Source: Mucilaginibacter glaciei | GTDB taxonomy: Bacteria > Bacteroidota > Bacteroidia > Sphingobacteriales > Sphingobacteriaceae | DNA length: 64,000 nucleotides | NCBI RefSeq assembly: GCF_014773245.1 | Contig: NZ_JACWMX010000001.1 | Span: 868,001-932,000, forward strand | Direction: 5' to 3' | In this document: piece after piece, positions 1-7,098 of the stretch | Layout of the letters: every line of letters begins with the position of its first letter | Position numbering within the stretch: position 1 is the first letter of the stretch | Program-made: the position numbers and the translations under genes | The notes under the pieces: model-generated | What the model was told of the DNA's origin: nothing | Databases searched by the model: none | What the model saw: the letters and a program-made list of their open reading frames with translations, nothing else

Positions 1-746
1 CGGTTATTGCGGAAGCTGCAAAAGCTAATGGTGCGGATATAGTTGTAATATCAAATTCATTCAGCGGCCGTGGGCTTGCACCGCGTTTAGGTGTTAAATT
101 AGATGCCGGTGTTGCCGATGGCGCTGTAGCACTGCCAGAGCAAAATGGCGGCAAGTTCACCGTGAAAAAGACAGCTTTCTCCGGCAAAGCCTTTGCCATT
201 GTTGAATTAACATCACAAAATAAGATTATCGCGCTTGCGCCAAACGCTTATAAAGTAGTTGAAAGCGGTACAACCGCCCCTGTCGAAGATTTTAATATCG
301 AGACAAAAGCATCTGATTTTACAGCGATGATCAAGGATATAGTACGTGCGACTGACAAGGTTTCGTTGCCTGATGCTGAGATAGTTGTATCGGCCGGTCG
401 TGGTCTGAAAGGTCCGGAAAATTGGGATATGATCGAAGAATTGGCAGACCTGCTTGGCGCGGCTACTGCTTGCTCTAAACCCGTATCTGATTCTGGATGG
501 CGCCCGCATAGCGAACATGTGGGGCAAACAGGCATAGCTGTCAGTCCAAATTTGTATATTGCGATAGGCATTTCGGGTGCTATTCAGCACCTTGCCGGGG
601 TAAGTTCATCAAAAGTGATTGTTGTGATAAACAAAGATGCCGAAGCGCCGTTTTTTAAAGTGGCCGACTACGGTATTGTTGGCGACGCATTTGAGGTACT
701 GCCTAAATTAATTGCAGCAGTTAAAGAATATAAAGCATCAGCTTAA
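1..746 (+). CDS. etfA: Electron transfer flavoprotein alpha subunit (5' end missing)
   Basis: The frame is open from base 3 and runs to a TAA at 744-746, so the N-terminal part lies outside the window. EtfA binds FAD and, with EtfB, carries electrons from acyl-CoA dehydrogenases towards the quinone pool. The visible part holds the end of the Rossmann-like domain I (ISNSFSGRGLAPRLGVKLDAG) and the conserved C-terminal FAD-binding domain. The latter includes VSAGRGLKGPENW, SGWRPHSEHVGQTG and YIAIGISGAIQHLAG, which contact the adenine and phosphates of FAD. The C-terminal Gly-Asp-(A/F) segment is also present. EtfB is expected just upstream. The next gene follows 13 bp after the stop, so the two are probably co-transcribed. 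Identification is secure. Confidence 0.95.
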   Translation, partial: VIAEAAKANGADIVVISNSFSGRGLAPRLGVKLDAGVADGAVALPEQNGGKFTVKKTAFSGKAFAIVELTSQNKIIALAPNAYKVVESGTTAPVEDFNIETKASDFTAMIKDIVRATDKVSLPDAEIVVSAGRGLKGPENWDMIEELADLLGAATACSKPVSDSGWRPHSEHVGQTGIAVSPNLYIAIGISGAIQHLAGVSSSKVIVVINKDAEAPFFKVADYGIVGDAFEVLPKLIAAVKEYKASA

Positions 747-759
747 AATAAGGTTTGTG

Positions 760-1374
760 ATGGGTAACGATATGAAGAAAATTAAGCTGGACATTGTGGG
801 CCTATCCTATAGCCAAACACAGTCTGGTGCGTATGCCCTGGTTTTGGGCGAAGTTAGCGGCCGCCGCAGGTTGCCTATTATCATAGGCAGCTTTGAAGCA
901 CAAGCCATAGCGATAGAGATTGAAAAGATGACCCCCAGCCGCCCCCTCACTCACGACCTGTTCAAAAGCATGGGGCAGGCATTTAATATTACAGTGCAGG
1001 AAGTAGTTATTTACAACCTGGTCGACGGGATTTTTTATGCCAAACTGATTTGCTTTGATGGTAAAAAGTCTGTCGAGATAGATGCGCGTACCTCTGATGC
1101 CATTGCGGTATCGGTGCGGTTTGACTGCCCTATCTACACTTATGAATTCATCCTATCTACCGCAGGAATTGTGATAGAGGGTAACGACTTTGTTTACCTG
1201 GAAAACATCAACGAAAATACGGAAGAGAAAACCCAGACGGCATCGGCAGCGGGAAGTTTTACATCAATAAGTGATGATGAGTTGAAGACCCGTTTGCAGC
1301 AGGCCCTGGCAGACGAAGCCTATGAAAAAGCAGCCAAGATACGCGATGAGTTAACCAAACGAAAATCGTCTTAA
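760..1374 (+). CDS. Bifunctional nuclease family protein (DUF151) with C-terminal UVR motif
   Basis: A 204-residue protein. Residues about 1-135 form the DUF151/bifunctional nuclease domain (LGEVSGRRRLPIIIGSFEAQ, PSRPLTHDL, VDARTSDAIAVSVRF-like segments). The last 35 residues (DDELKTRLQQALADEAYEKAAKIRD) form a UVR motif like that in UvrB/UvrC and ClpC. The combination is typical of Bacteroidota. The exact role is unknown; family members have been described as DNase/RNase-like in plants. I chose the ATG at 760 because it lies after the etfA stop, with AGG 6 bp upstream; an ATG at 772 (MKKIKLDIVG) is equally possible. A start at 712 would overlap etfA and is unlikely. Probably the last gene of the etf operon. 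Confidence 0.85.
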   Translation: MGNDMKKIKLDIVGLSYSQTQSGAYALVLGEVSGRRRLPIIIGSFEAQAIAIEIEKMTPSRPLTHDLFKSMGQAFNITVQEVVIYNLVDGIFYAKLICFDGKKSVEIDARTSDAIAVSVRFDCPIYTYEFILSTAGIVIEGNDFVYLENINENTEEKTQTASAAGSFTSISDDELKTRLQQALADEAYEKAAKIRDELTKRKSS

Positions 1375-1416
1375 AATATCTCAGAAAATCTTTAAATTTA
1401 TTAGTTAAGCTGATTT

Positions 1417-1446
1417 ATTACAGAATAAGCTATTTTATTCTGTAAT
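1417..1446. repeat. AT-rich perfect inverted repeat after the DUF151 gene
   Basis: Two perfect 12-bp arms (1417-1428 ATTACAGAATAA and 1435-1446) surround a 6-base loop in the 171-bp gap between the DUF151 gene and the nucleoside permease. There is no clear T-run after it on either strand, so it is either a weak terminator or an operator for the downstream gene. The rest of the gap is AT-rich and shows nothing else I can name. Confidence 0.5.
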
Positions 1447-1545
1447 ACTATTAGTTACTCAAACTATAGTTTCCCCGTTTCGCAATATTTCGTTACTTTT
1501 CGTTTTTTAATTTATCAACTGTAAATTGTTTCAAACCCGCGCTGT

Positions 1546-2805
1546 ATGAATATTAAGTTCCGCTTAATACTGATGAATTTTATGCAATTTTTTATCTGGG
1601 GAGCGTGGCTGCTCACCATCGGGGCTTACTGGTTTCAAAACAAACATTGGTCTGGCGCGCAGTTCGGGGCTATCTTCTCAACCATGGGTATCGCATCTAT
1701 ATTTATGCCTACGATTACCGGTATTATTGCAGATCGTTTTATCAATGCAGAAAAGCTTTATGGCATTATGCACATATTAGGTGCCTGCGTGTTGTTTAGC
1801 CTGCCAATGGTAAAAGACCCGGGCACATTTTTTTGGGTAATACTGCTTAACATGATGTTTTACATGCCCACTTTATCACTCTCTATTACAGTAGCTTATT
1901 CGGCACTAAAAAATCAAAGTATTGATGTGGTAAAGGAATATCCTCCTATCCGCACCTGGGGTACGGTAGGGTTTATCGTAGCGTTGTGGGCAGTGAGTTT
2001 AACCCATAACGAAACTTCATCCAATCAGTTTTATATCGCATCGGGCGTGTCATTATTGCTCGGCTTGTACTCCTTTACCTTACCTAAGTGCAGACCTTAT
2101 GCTGTGCGTACCGGTAATAAATCGTTTGCTAATTTGCTGGGCTTGAACGCGTTCGCTTTATTTAAAACGCCAAAGTTTGCTATCTTTTTTATATTCTCCT
2201 TACTATTAGGTGCCGCACTGCAGCTAACTAACGCTTATGGGGATACCTATCTGCACGATTTTGCTAAAATACCTGCCTATCAGGACACGATAGCTGTAAA
2301 ATACCCGGCCATCATCATGTCTATTTCGCAAATATCCGAGACTTTGTTTATCCTGGCTATACCCTTCTTCTTACGGAGGTTCGGTATAAAATATGTAATG
2401 CTGTTTAGTATGTTGGCTTGGGTGTTACGCTTTGGTTTGTTTGCCCTTGGCGATCCGGCAGGTGGTTTGTGGATGATCATCCTTTCATGTATCGTTTATG
2501 GCATGGCGTTCGACTTTTTCAATATCTCAGGTTCCTTATTTGTAGAAACACAGGCCTCACCTGAGATACGTGGCAGTGCGCAAGGGATGTTTATGATGAT
2601 GGTTAATGGTTTCGGTGCGTTTTTCGGCAGCCGGATCAGCGGCTTCGTGATCGATAGGTTTTTTACCAATGCCGATCAAACTAAAGACTGGCACAGCATC
2701 TGGTTAAGCTTTTCGGCTTACGCACTCATCATAGCCATTATCTTCCCCTTTGTATTCAGATATAAGCATAATGCTGCGCTAAAACATGCCATTCAACATG
2801 CTTAG
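1546..2805 (+). CDS. Nucleoside:H+ symporter-family MFS permease (NupG/XapB-like)
   Basis: A 419-residue inner-membrane protein with about 12 hydrophobic segments. The N-terminus (LILMNFMQFFIWGAWLLTIG) and the stretch AKNQSIDVVKEYPPIRTWGTVGFI match the nucleoside proton symporter branch of the major facilitator superfamily, which imports nucleosides using the proton gradient. The motif YPPIRTWGTVGFI is the family's counterpart of the cytoplasmic loop between transmembrane segments 4 and 5. Length is as expected for NupG (about 418). The gene stands alone: 171 bp after the DUF151 gene and 75 bp before the DUF3667 gene. The substrate is inferred from family membership only. Confidence 0.82.
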   Translation: MNIKFRLILMNFMQFFIWGAWLLTIGAYWFQNKHWSGAQFGAIFSTMGIASIFMPTITGIIADRFINAEKLYGIMHILGACVLFSLPMVKDPGTFFWVILLNMMFYMPTLSLSITVAYSALKNQSIDVVKEYPPIRTWGTVGFIVALWAVSLTHNETSSNQFYIASGVSLLLGLYSFTLPKCRPYAVRTGNKSFANLLGLNAFALFKTPKFAIFFIFSLLLGAALQLTNAYGDTYLHDFAKIPAYQDTIAVKYPAIIMSISQISETLFILAIPFFLRRFGIKYVMLFSMLAWVLRFGLFALGDPAGGLWMIILSCIVYGMAFDFFNISGSLFVETQASPEIRGSAQGMFMMMVNGFGAFFGSRISGFVIDRFFTNADQTKDWHSIWLSFSAYALIIAIIFPFVFRYKHNAALKHAIQHA

Positions 2806-2880
2806 TCAGCTAAAGGAGATATAGACCAACGACTTATAATGACTTGAATATCCGTCTGAAAACCTATCTATCACAATCAC

Positions 2881-3987
2881 ATGAAAAAACATTACCGGAA
2901 AGAAAACGACTGCCTTAACTGCGGTACTATTTTAGAAGGTAAATTTTGCCCTAACTGCGGCCAGGAAAACCTGCAGATGAAAGAGAGTTTTGGCCACATG
3001 CTTATTCATGCCGTAAGCGATTACTTCCATTTCGACGATCAGTTTTTTCAAACGCTTAAGCCACTCCTTTTTGAACCGGGTAAGCTTACCAATAAGTATG
3101 TTGCGGGCCGCCGTGCTCATTATCTGCACCCGGTTAAGATGTACATCTTCATTAGTTTGGTATTTTTTTTAATCTTCTTTCAAAATAAAAAAAATGATCT
3201 GTTTCATGAAAGAGATGTTAAACAAAGTGAACAAACAAGCACTTCAAAAACAAAAAAGGCTATCGATAAAGGCACCGATCAAAACCCTGAGCTAAGCGAA
3301 AAGCAAAAGAAGGGTATAAAACGAAGGATCAGCCCATTTATACCGGATACACTCCGCAAAGAAATCCTGGCAGATATAAAAAAGGATTCGCTCAAAAAGA
3401 AGTCATCATACGGTAGTAAAAGCGAAGATTTTGCCTTTTTTAGTGACGACCCTAACGACACTACCTACAGCGGTTATTTAGCACGTCAAAGCAAGTTACC
3501 TACCCACAAACGCGATGGGGCACTCGTGCGATATTTGGTCAAGAATAATATTAAGTGGCGCAGTCATGGTACGAACGCTAAGGAGATAATTACTGAGGGA
3601 CTAAAGCATAACGCCCCAAAAATGATGTTTTTACTGTTGCCCTTATTTGCATTAATATTAAAACTGGCATTTTGGAACAACCACAAATTTTATGTGGAAC
3701 ACATGATCTATGCTATCCACCTGCATTGTTTTGTGTTTTTGTATTTGACGTTTACAACGCTGCTGGCTTTGATAGTACCCGATAGTTGGGATGGTGTAAT
3801 GGGCTGGGTTGGAATAATATCTACAATTATTATCAATTGGTATATCTACCGCTCATTCAGGGTGGTGTATAAAAGAAGCCGTTGGCGTACCGTGAGTAAG
3901 TTAATAGGCGTTGGCATTATGTATAGTGTTTTATTCGGATTTTGTTTCGTGTTGATGTTACTGTTTGTTGCAATTACAGCAGCATAA
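2881..3987 (+). CDS. DUF3667 domain membrane protein with zinc-ribbon N-terminus
   Basis: A 368-residue protein. It starts with a zinc ribbon of two CxxC pairs (CLNCGTILEGKFCPNCGQEN, residues about 17-36), followed by the family block HAVSDYFHFDDQFFQTLKPL and FEPGKLTNKYVAGRRAHYLHPVKMYIF. A hydrophobic segment ends at about residue 100. A charged, low-complexity middle (about 105-235) is followed by four or so membrane segments at the C-terminus. This is the DUF3667 layout of Bacteroidota; no function is established. The gene is followed by an intrinsic terminator and stands convergent to the next gene. Confidence 0.8.
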   Translation: MKKHYRKENDCLNCGTILEGKFCPNCGQENLQMKESFGHMLIHAVSDYFHFDDQFFQTLKPLLFEPGKLTNKYVAGRRAHYLHPVKMYIFISLVFFLIFFQNKKNDLFHERDVKQSEQTSTSKTKKAIDKGTDQNPELSEKQKKGIKRRISPFIPDTLRKEILADIKKDSLKKKSSYGSKSEDFAFFSDDPNDTTYSGYLARQSKLPTHKRDGALVRYLVKNNIKWRSHGTNAKEIITEGLKHNAPKMMFLLLPLFALILKLAFWNNHKFYVEHMIYAIHLHCFVFLYLTFTTLLALIVPDSWDGVMGWVGIISTIIINWYIYRSFRVVYKRSRWRTVSKLIGVGIMYSVLFGFCFVLMLLFVAITAA

Positions 3988-4003
3988 ATTCTACGTAAAT
4001 AAG

Positions 4004-4038
4004 AAAGGTCCCGCAAATTGCTGCACGGGACCTTTTTT
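4004..4038. terminator. Intrinsic terminator between convergent genes
   Basis: Perfect 10-bp stem (AAAGGTCCCG at 4004-4013 with CGGGACCTTT at 4026-4035) and a run of Ts on the + strand. It follows the DUF3667 gene by 16 bp and precedes the end of the convergent barrel-protein gene, so it probably serves both directions, although the T-run is better on the + strand. Confidence 0.85.
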
Positions 4039-4056
4039 CTAGTATTATGTTATTAA

Positions 4057-4659
4057 CTACAAAAATGCGTAACCTAAAGTTAGATTAAAGAGACTTACGC
4101 GGGTTTTGTAATTTGTTGAACCATCGTAATAGTTTTGTTTGGTTAAACCGGCTTCGTAGCGAAGATCAATAGAGATTTTACGTATATCGATACCGGCACC
4201 CGCTGTAACCGCAACGTTCGAATCTTTATAGTCGAATCTTGTAGCACTGCTTACAGCAGTACCGAAATTATTCTTCTTATCGATAGCGAATGAGAAAAGC
4301 GGGCCTGCATAAAACCGGCCACCTAAGCCAAAAGCACCAATTTTGCCACCAAATAATAGTGGCACATCAATACTGGTAAACTTTGCAGAAGAGATAGTTT
4401 GCGTGCTGTTGTTAATATCGACGTTTTTACTCGTTACGTATACTTCCGGCTGAAAGTTAAAGCCCAGAGCGCCAAAACGTGCCCATAAACCACCCAGGTA
4501 ACCTGCACGGTTGCTGCTGTTAAACGTGCTGGTCGAATTTGACAGGCTGCTTAAGTTAACGCCACCTTTTACACCAATCTGAAAGCTTGGTAACACTTGT
4601 GCCTGTGATGCTGTAGCTGTCGCAGCCAATATCGATAAGGCAAGGAATAATTTTTTCAT
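4057..4659 (-). CDS. Small outer-membrane beta-barrel protein (porin family, PorT-like)
   Basis: A 200-residue protein with a clear signal peptide (MKKLFLALSILAATATASQAQ, cleavage near residue 21). The rest alternates short beta-strand-like segments with turns: QIGVKGGVNLSSLSN, GYLGGLWARFGALGFNFQPEVYVT, FTSIDVPLLFGGKIGAFGLGGRFYAGPLFSF and a C-terminal strand ending in aromatic and hydrophobic residues (LGYAFL). This is the outer membrane beta-barrel domain common in Bacteroidota. The function is unknown. It lies downstream of tolC on the same strand, 135 bp away, separated by an inverted repeat, so it may be a separate transcript. Confidence 0.75.
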   Translation of the reverse strand: MKKLFLALSILAATATASQAQVLPSFQIGVKGGVNLSSLSNSTSTFNSSNRAGYLGGLWARFGALGFNFQPEVYVTSKNVDINNSTQTISSAKFTSIDVPLLFGGKIGAFGLGGRFYAGPLFSFAIDKKNNFGTAVSSATRFDYKDSNVAVTAGAGIDIRKISIDLRYEAGLTKQNYYDGSTNYKTRVSLFNLTLGYAFL

Positions 4660-4724
4660 AAGGATTTAATTTTTTAGTGTAACGCAAAGGTAGGGAAATT
4701 GTGTTACACCCAATCTTTTTTAAA

Positions 4725-4768
4725 TGTCAATATCCGGTTAGCTATCAAAAGCGGACCAGATATTGACA
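4725..4768. repeat. Imperfect inverted repeat between tolC and the barrel-protein gene
   Basis: Arms TGTCAATATCCGGT (4725-4738) and ACCAGATATTGACA (4755-4768) pair at 13 of 14 positions around a 16-base loop. It lies just after the tolC stop. There is no T-run on the minus strand, so it could be a poor terminator, an RNA-stabilising hairpin or an operator for the barrel-protein gene. Confidence 0.5.
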
Positions 4769-4794
4769 GCGTTAACTGTGCAAAAAGATTATTA

Positions 4795-6135
4795 TTACAA
4801 CGTCAGTTTTCCCTGGTAGTAATCTAAAATTTTGTTATAAATGTAGCAGTCGTACCGGGCGTTGATCAGGTTGAATTTCGATCTGTCTAAGTTATTTTTT
4901 GCGATAACAAACTCGACAGAGTTCAATACACCCGCATTAAATCTGATCTCGGCGGTACGGAATGATTCGGTGTAGGCACTAACCTGATCTTGCAAAACAT
5001 TATAGCGCTCATAAGCCGTTGTCATGTTCAAATAGGCCTGTTCTACATTTTGCCTTAATTGCACCTTGGTTGTTTGTTCAACATAGATGGTGTTTTGCAA
5101 ATCAATTTTTGCCAGTGCTACCTTGTTACGATTTTGAAAATAATTTAGGATAGGCACCCGCAAACTCACCCCAAATTGGGTACCATAATTATTTTTGAAC
5201 TGGTCATAATAACTTTGGCTTTGCCCGGCAATTTGTGCAGAGCTAGAAATGTTTGTCGATAACCCCCCAAATAAAGATACCGTTGGCGCAAGGCTTCCGC
5301 GGGCTACACTCACTCCTTTTTCTGCACTTTGGCGCCTTAAAGCAGCCGCTTTGATATAAGCCAACTGGTTCAATGCAATATCATAAACCTGATCTGACGA
5401 GTTAGGCGTTTGTTTTGCCAGGTTCTCTGCGTTTATCGGCTGTAGATTGATACTCTCTTTATAGGGGATATTCAAGATCTGCAACAAATTAAGTTTGGAT
5501 GTTTTTAAAGTAGTGGCGGTGTTTACAACCGTGAGCTGGTTATCTGCAAAAATGCCTTTAATATCCGGGTAGTCTTGTGGTGTTTTATTGGCCCCCTCCT
5601 TTTCCAGTATCGCTAAACGCTTTACCTGCTGTTTGGAAACATCCAACTGGTTCTTTACCTGGTTAAGTAGCTCTGTATTATCAAGCACCATTAAATACGC
5701 TGTGATCACGTTGATAGTAACCTGGTCTTTAGCCTGTTGAAAATCCATTTTACCGGCCTGGTAAGCTAACGAAGTTTGTTTAATGTTATTGAGGTTTTGC
5801 AGGCCGCTAAATAAGGTAAGGTTGCTGTTTAAATTATAATTTCCCGACCGGAAAGACTGATTAAGATAGGTATTGGTTGATGGGTCTATCCCACGGCCGT
5901 TACTTACGCTATGATCTACCTGTCCATTTACAGTTGGCAGCAAATATTCCTTAGCTTGGTTTGAATTTACCTTAGCAGTCTCCAGCAATAGTTCACTCTT
6001 CTTAACGTCGAGGTTGTTTTTTACAGCAATATCGATGCATTGTTGCAAGTTTAGTAAGGTATCTGTTGATTGGCCAATGGCCAGTGCGGGTGCCGACAGT
6101 GAAAGGCTGAAAAGCAAGTATTTAAAGTATCGCAT
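4795..6135 (-). CDS. TolC-family outer-membrane efflux protein
   Basis: A 446-residue protein with a signal peptide (about residues 1-22, ending near ALAIGQ) and the two OEP repeats of TolC channels. The first begins NLQQCIDIAVKNNLDVKKSELLLE. The second contains LGVSLRVPILNYFQNRN-like sequence and long amphipathic helices (VEQAYLNMTTAYERYNVLQDQ, ESFRTAEIRFNAGVLNSVEFVIAKNNLDRS). TolC channels span the outer membrane and periplasm and dock onto a membrane fusion protein and inner-membrane pump. It follows the ABC ATPase gene by 13 bp in the same transcript, and the fusion protein is encoded at 38.1-39.3 kb. It is the only TolC in the window, so it probably serves the whole permease set. Confidence 0.92.
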   Translation of the reverse strand: MRYFKYLLFSLSLSAPALAIGQSTDTLLNLQQCIDIAVKNNLDVKKSELLLETAKVNSNQAKEYLLPTVNGQVDHSVSNGRGIDPSTNTYLNQSFRSGNYNLNSNLTLFSGLQNLNNIKQTSLAYQAGKMDFQQAKDQVTINVITAYLMVLDNTELLNQVKNQLDVSKQQVKRLAILEKEGANKTPQDYPDIKGIFADNQLTVVNTATTLKTSKLNLLQILNIPYKESINLQPINAENLAKQTPNSSDQVYDIALNQLAYIKAAALRRQSAEKGVSVARGSLAPTVSLFGGLSTNISSSAQIAGQSQSYYDQFKNNYGTQFGVSLRVPILNYFQNRNKVALAKIDLQNTIYVEQTTKVQLRQNVEQAYLNMTTAYERYNVLQDQVSAYTESFRTAEIRFNAGVLNSVEFVIAKNNLDRSKFNLINARYDCYIYNKILDYYQGKLTL

Positions 6136-6148
6136 TTTGTATTTTAAT

Positions 6149-6826
6149 TCAGAGTTTTTTTGAAGATTCTACCCTTCCATCCAACAGGTTAATAATGCGT
6201 GAGCCGTATTCAGCATTTTTTTCGGAGTGTGTTACCTGGATGATGGTAACGCCATCTTCTTTGTTTAGCTTACGGAATAATTCCATTATTTCTTCGCCTT
6301 GTTTGGAGTTTAAATTGCCGGTAGGCTCGTCGGCTAAAAGCACCTTCGGTTTGGCAATCAACGCACGCGCTATACCTACTAATTGCTGCTGCCCACCTGA
6401 CAGTTGTGCGGGGAAAAGATCTTTTTTACCAACAATGTTAAAACGGTCAAGCATATCGGCAACCATCGCTTTACGTTCAGATCCTTTTACATCCTGGTAA
6501 ATTAGCGGGGTTTCTATGTTTTCATAAACGGTTAATTCGTCTATCAAATGGTAGGCCTGGAAAACAAATCCGATATATTGTTTATATAAGGCAGCGCGCT
6601 GTTTTTCTTTCAGTTGATGCACAGGCTGATCCACAAAATAATGGAAACCGGTTGAAGGCTCATCTAACATACCGATGATGTTTAACAACGTTGATTTACC
6701 TGAGCCGGAAGGGCCCATGATTGAAATAAACTCGCCCTCTTCTACTTCAAGGCTGATATCGTTAATGACAAAGTTTTTATTGCCGCCAACCTGGTAGAAT
6801 TTTGAAATATGCTGAAGTGATAACAT
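6149..6826 (-). CDS. ABC transporter ATPase (MacB/LolD type) with altered signature and D-loop
   Basis: A 225-residue nucleotide-binding protein. Walker A is GPSGSGKST (38-46), the Q-loop lies at FVFQAYHL (about 87-94), the signature is LSGGQQQ (142-148), Walker B is VLLADE, and the H-loop histidine is at 200 (VTHSEKNAEYGSRII). It drives FtsX/MacB-like permeases by mechanotransmission. It aligns without gaps with the second ATPase of the window (37314-37991, also 225 residues). Two conserved positions differ: Leu149 replaces the Arg that follows the signature, and Asn173 replaces the D-loop Asp (GNLN versus GNLD). It is the first gene of a two-gene operon with tolC, behind regulatory module 1. 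It may act as the less active half of a heterodimer; this is inference. Confidence 0.92.
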   Translation of the reverse strand: MLSLQHISKFYQVGGNKNFVINDISLEVEEGEFISIMGPSGSGKSTLLNIIGMLDEPSTGFHYFVDQPVHQLKEKQRAALYKQYIGFVFQAYHLIDELTVYENIETPLIYQDVKGSERKAMVADMLDRFNIVGKKDLFPAQLSGGQQQLVGIARALIAKPKVLLADEPTGNLNSKQGEEIMELFRKLNKEDGVTIIQVTHSEKNAEYGSRIINLLDGRVESSKKL

Positions 6827-6896
6827 TTTAACTGGTTAAGATTAATGAATAGTTGTTTACTGGGTGCAATTTCTTATTTGATTTTAGTATTTATAT

Positions 6897-6913
6897 ATCA
6901 ATAACATACCAAA
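6897..6913 (-). promoter_or_regulatory. -24-like promoter box, module 1
   Basis: On the minus strand the sequence TTTGGTATGTTATTGAT runs from 6913 to 6897, 71 bp before the ATPase start codon. The TGGTATG core is shared with the other three efflux operon heads and the regulator gene. It resembles the sigma-54 -24 element (TGGCACG). The -12 part (TTGAT) is one base closer than in the canonical spacing and lacks the GC, so the assignment to sigma-54 is inferred. Confidence 0.5.
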
Positions 6914-6964
6914 TTTTTAATTTGTTGATTTATAGTTGATTGTGTTATTTTTTATACATCGCAC

Positions 6965-7003
6965 TGTACGCTTCTGTACAGGCGGCGTTCGGTAATGATA
7001 CAG
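6965..7003 (-). promoter_or_regulatory. Tandem activator sites, module 1 (upstream of ATPase-tolC)
   Basis: Two similar sites lie in tandem. The first, TGTACGCTTCTGTACAG (6965-6981), is part of a perfect dyad CTGTAC-N6-GTACAG. The second, CGTTCGGTAATGATACAG, lies at 6986-7003. Their starts are 21 bp apart, about two helical turns. The first site begins 54 bp from the T of the TGGTATG box. The same pair recurs at 12090, 29676 and 39444. Arrangement and spacing are those of an NtrC-type upstream activating sequence. Confidence 0.7.
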
Positions 7004-7026
7004 TTGTCTGTTAGTGAGATTAAATG

Positions 7027-7086
7027 AAAAAAGAACCAAGAGCCAAGGCGGGGTTAACCCGTTTCCTTATTTCTTGGTTCTTTTTT
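7027..7086 (-). terminator. Intrinsic terminator after the first permease operon
   Basis: Perfect 14-bp outer stem (AAAAAAGAACCAAG at 7027-7040 with CTTGGTTCTTTTTT at 7073-7086), with a smaller inner palindrome around GGGTTAACCC. Read on the minus strand it ends in a T-run. It lies 12 bp after the permease stop and insulates module 1 from that operon. Confidence 0.85.
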
Positions 7087-7098
7087 TGGTTTTTACTT

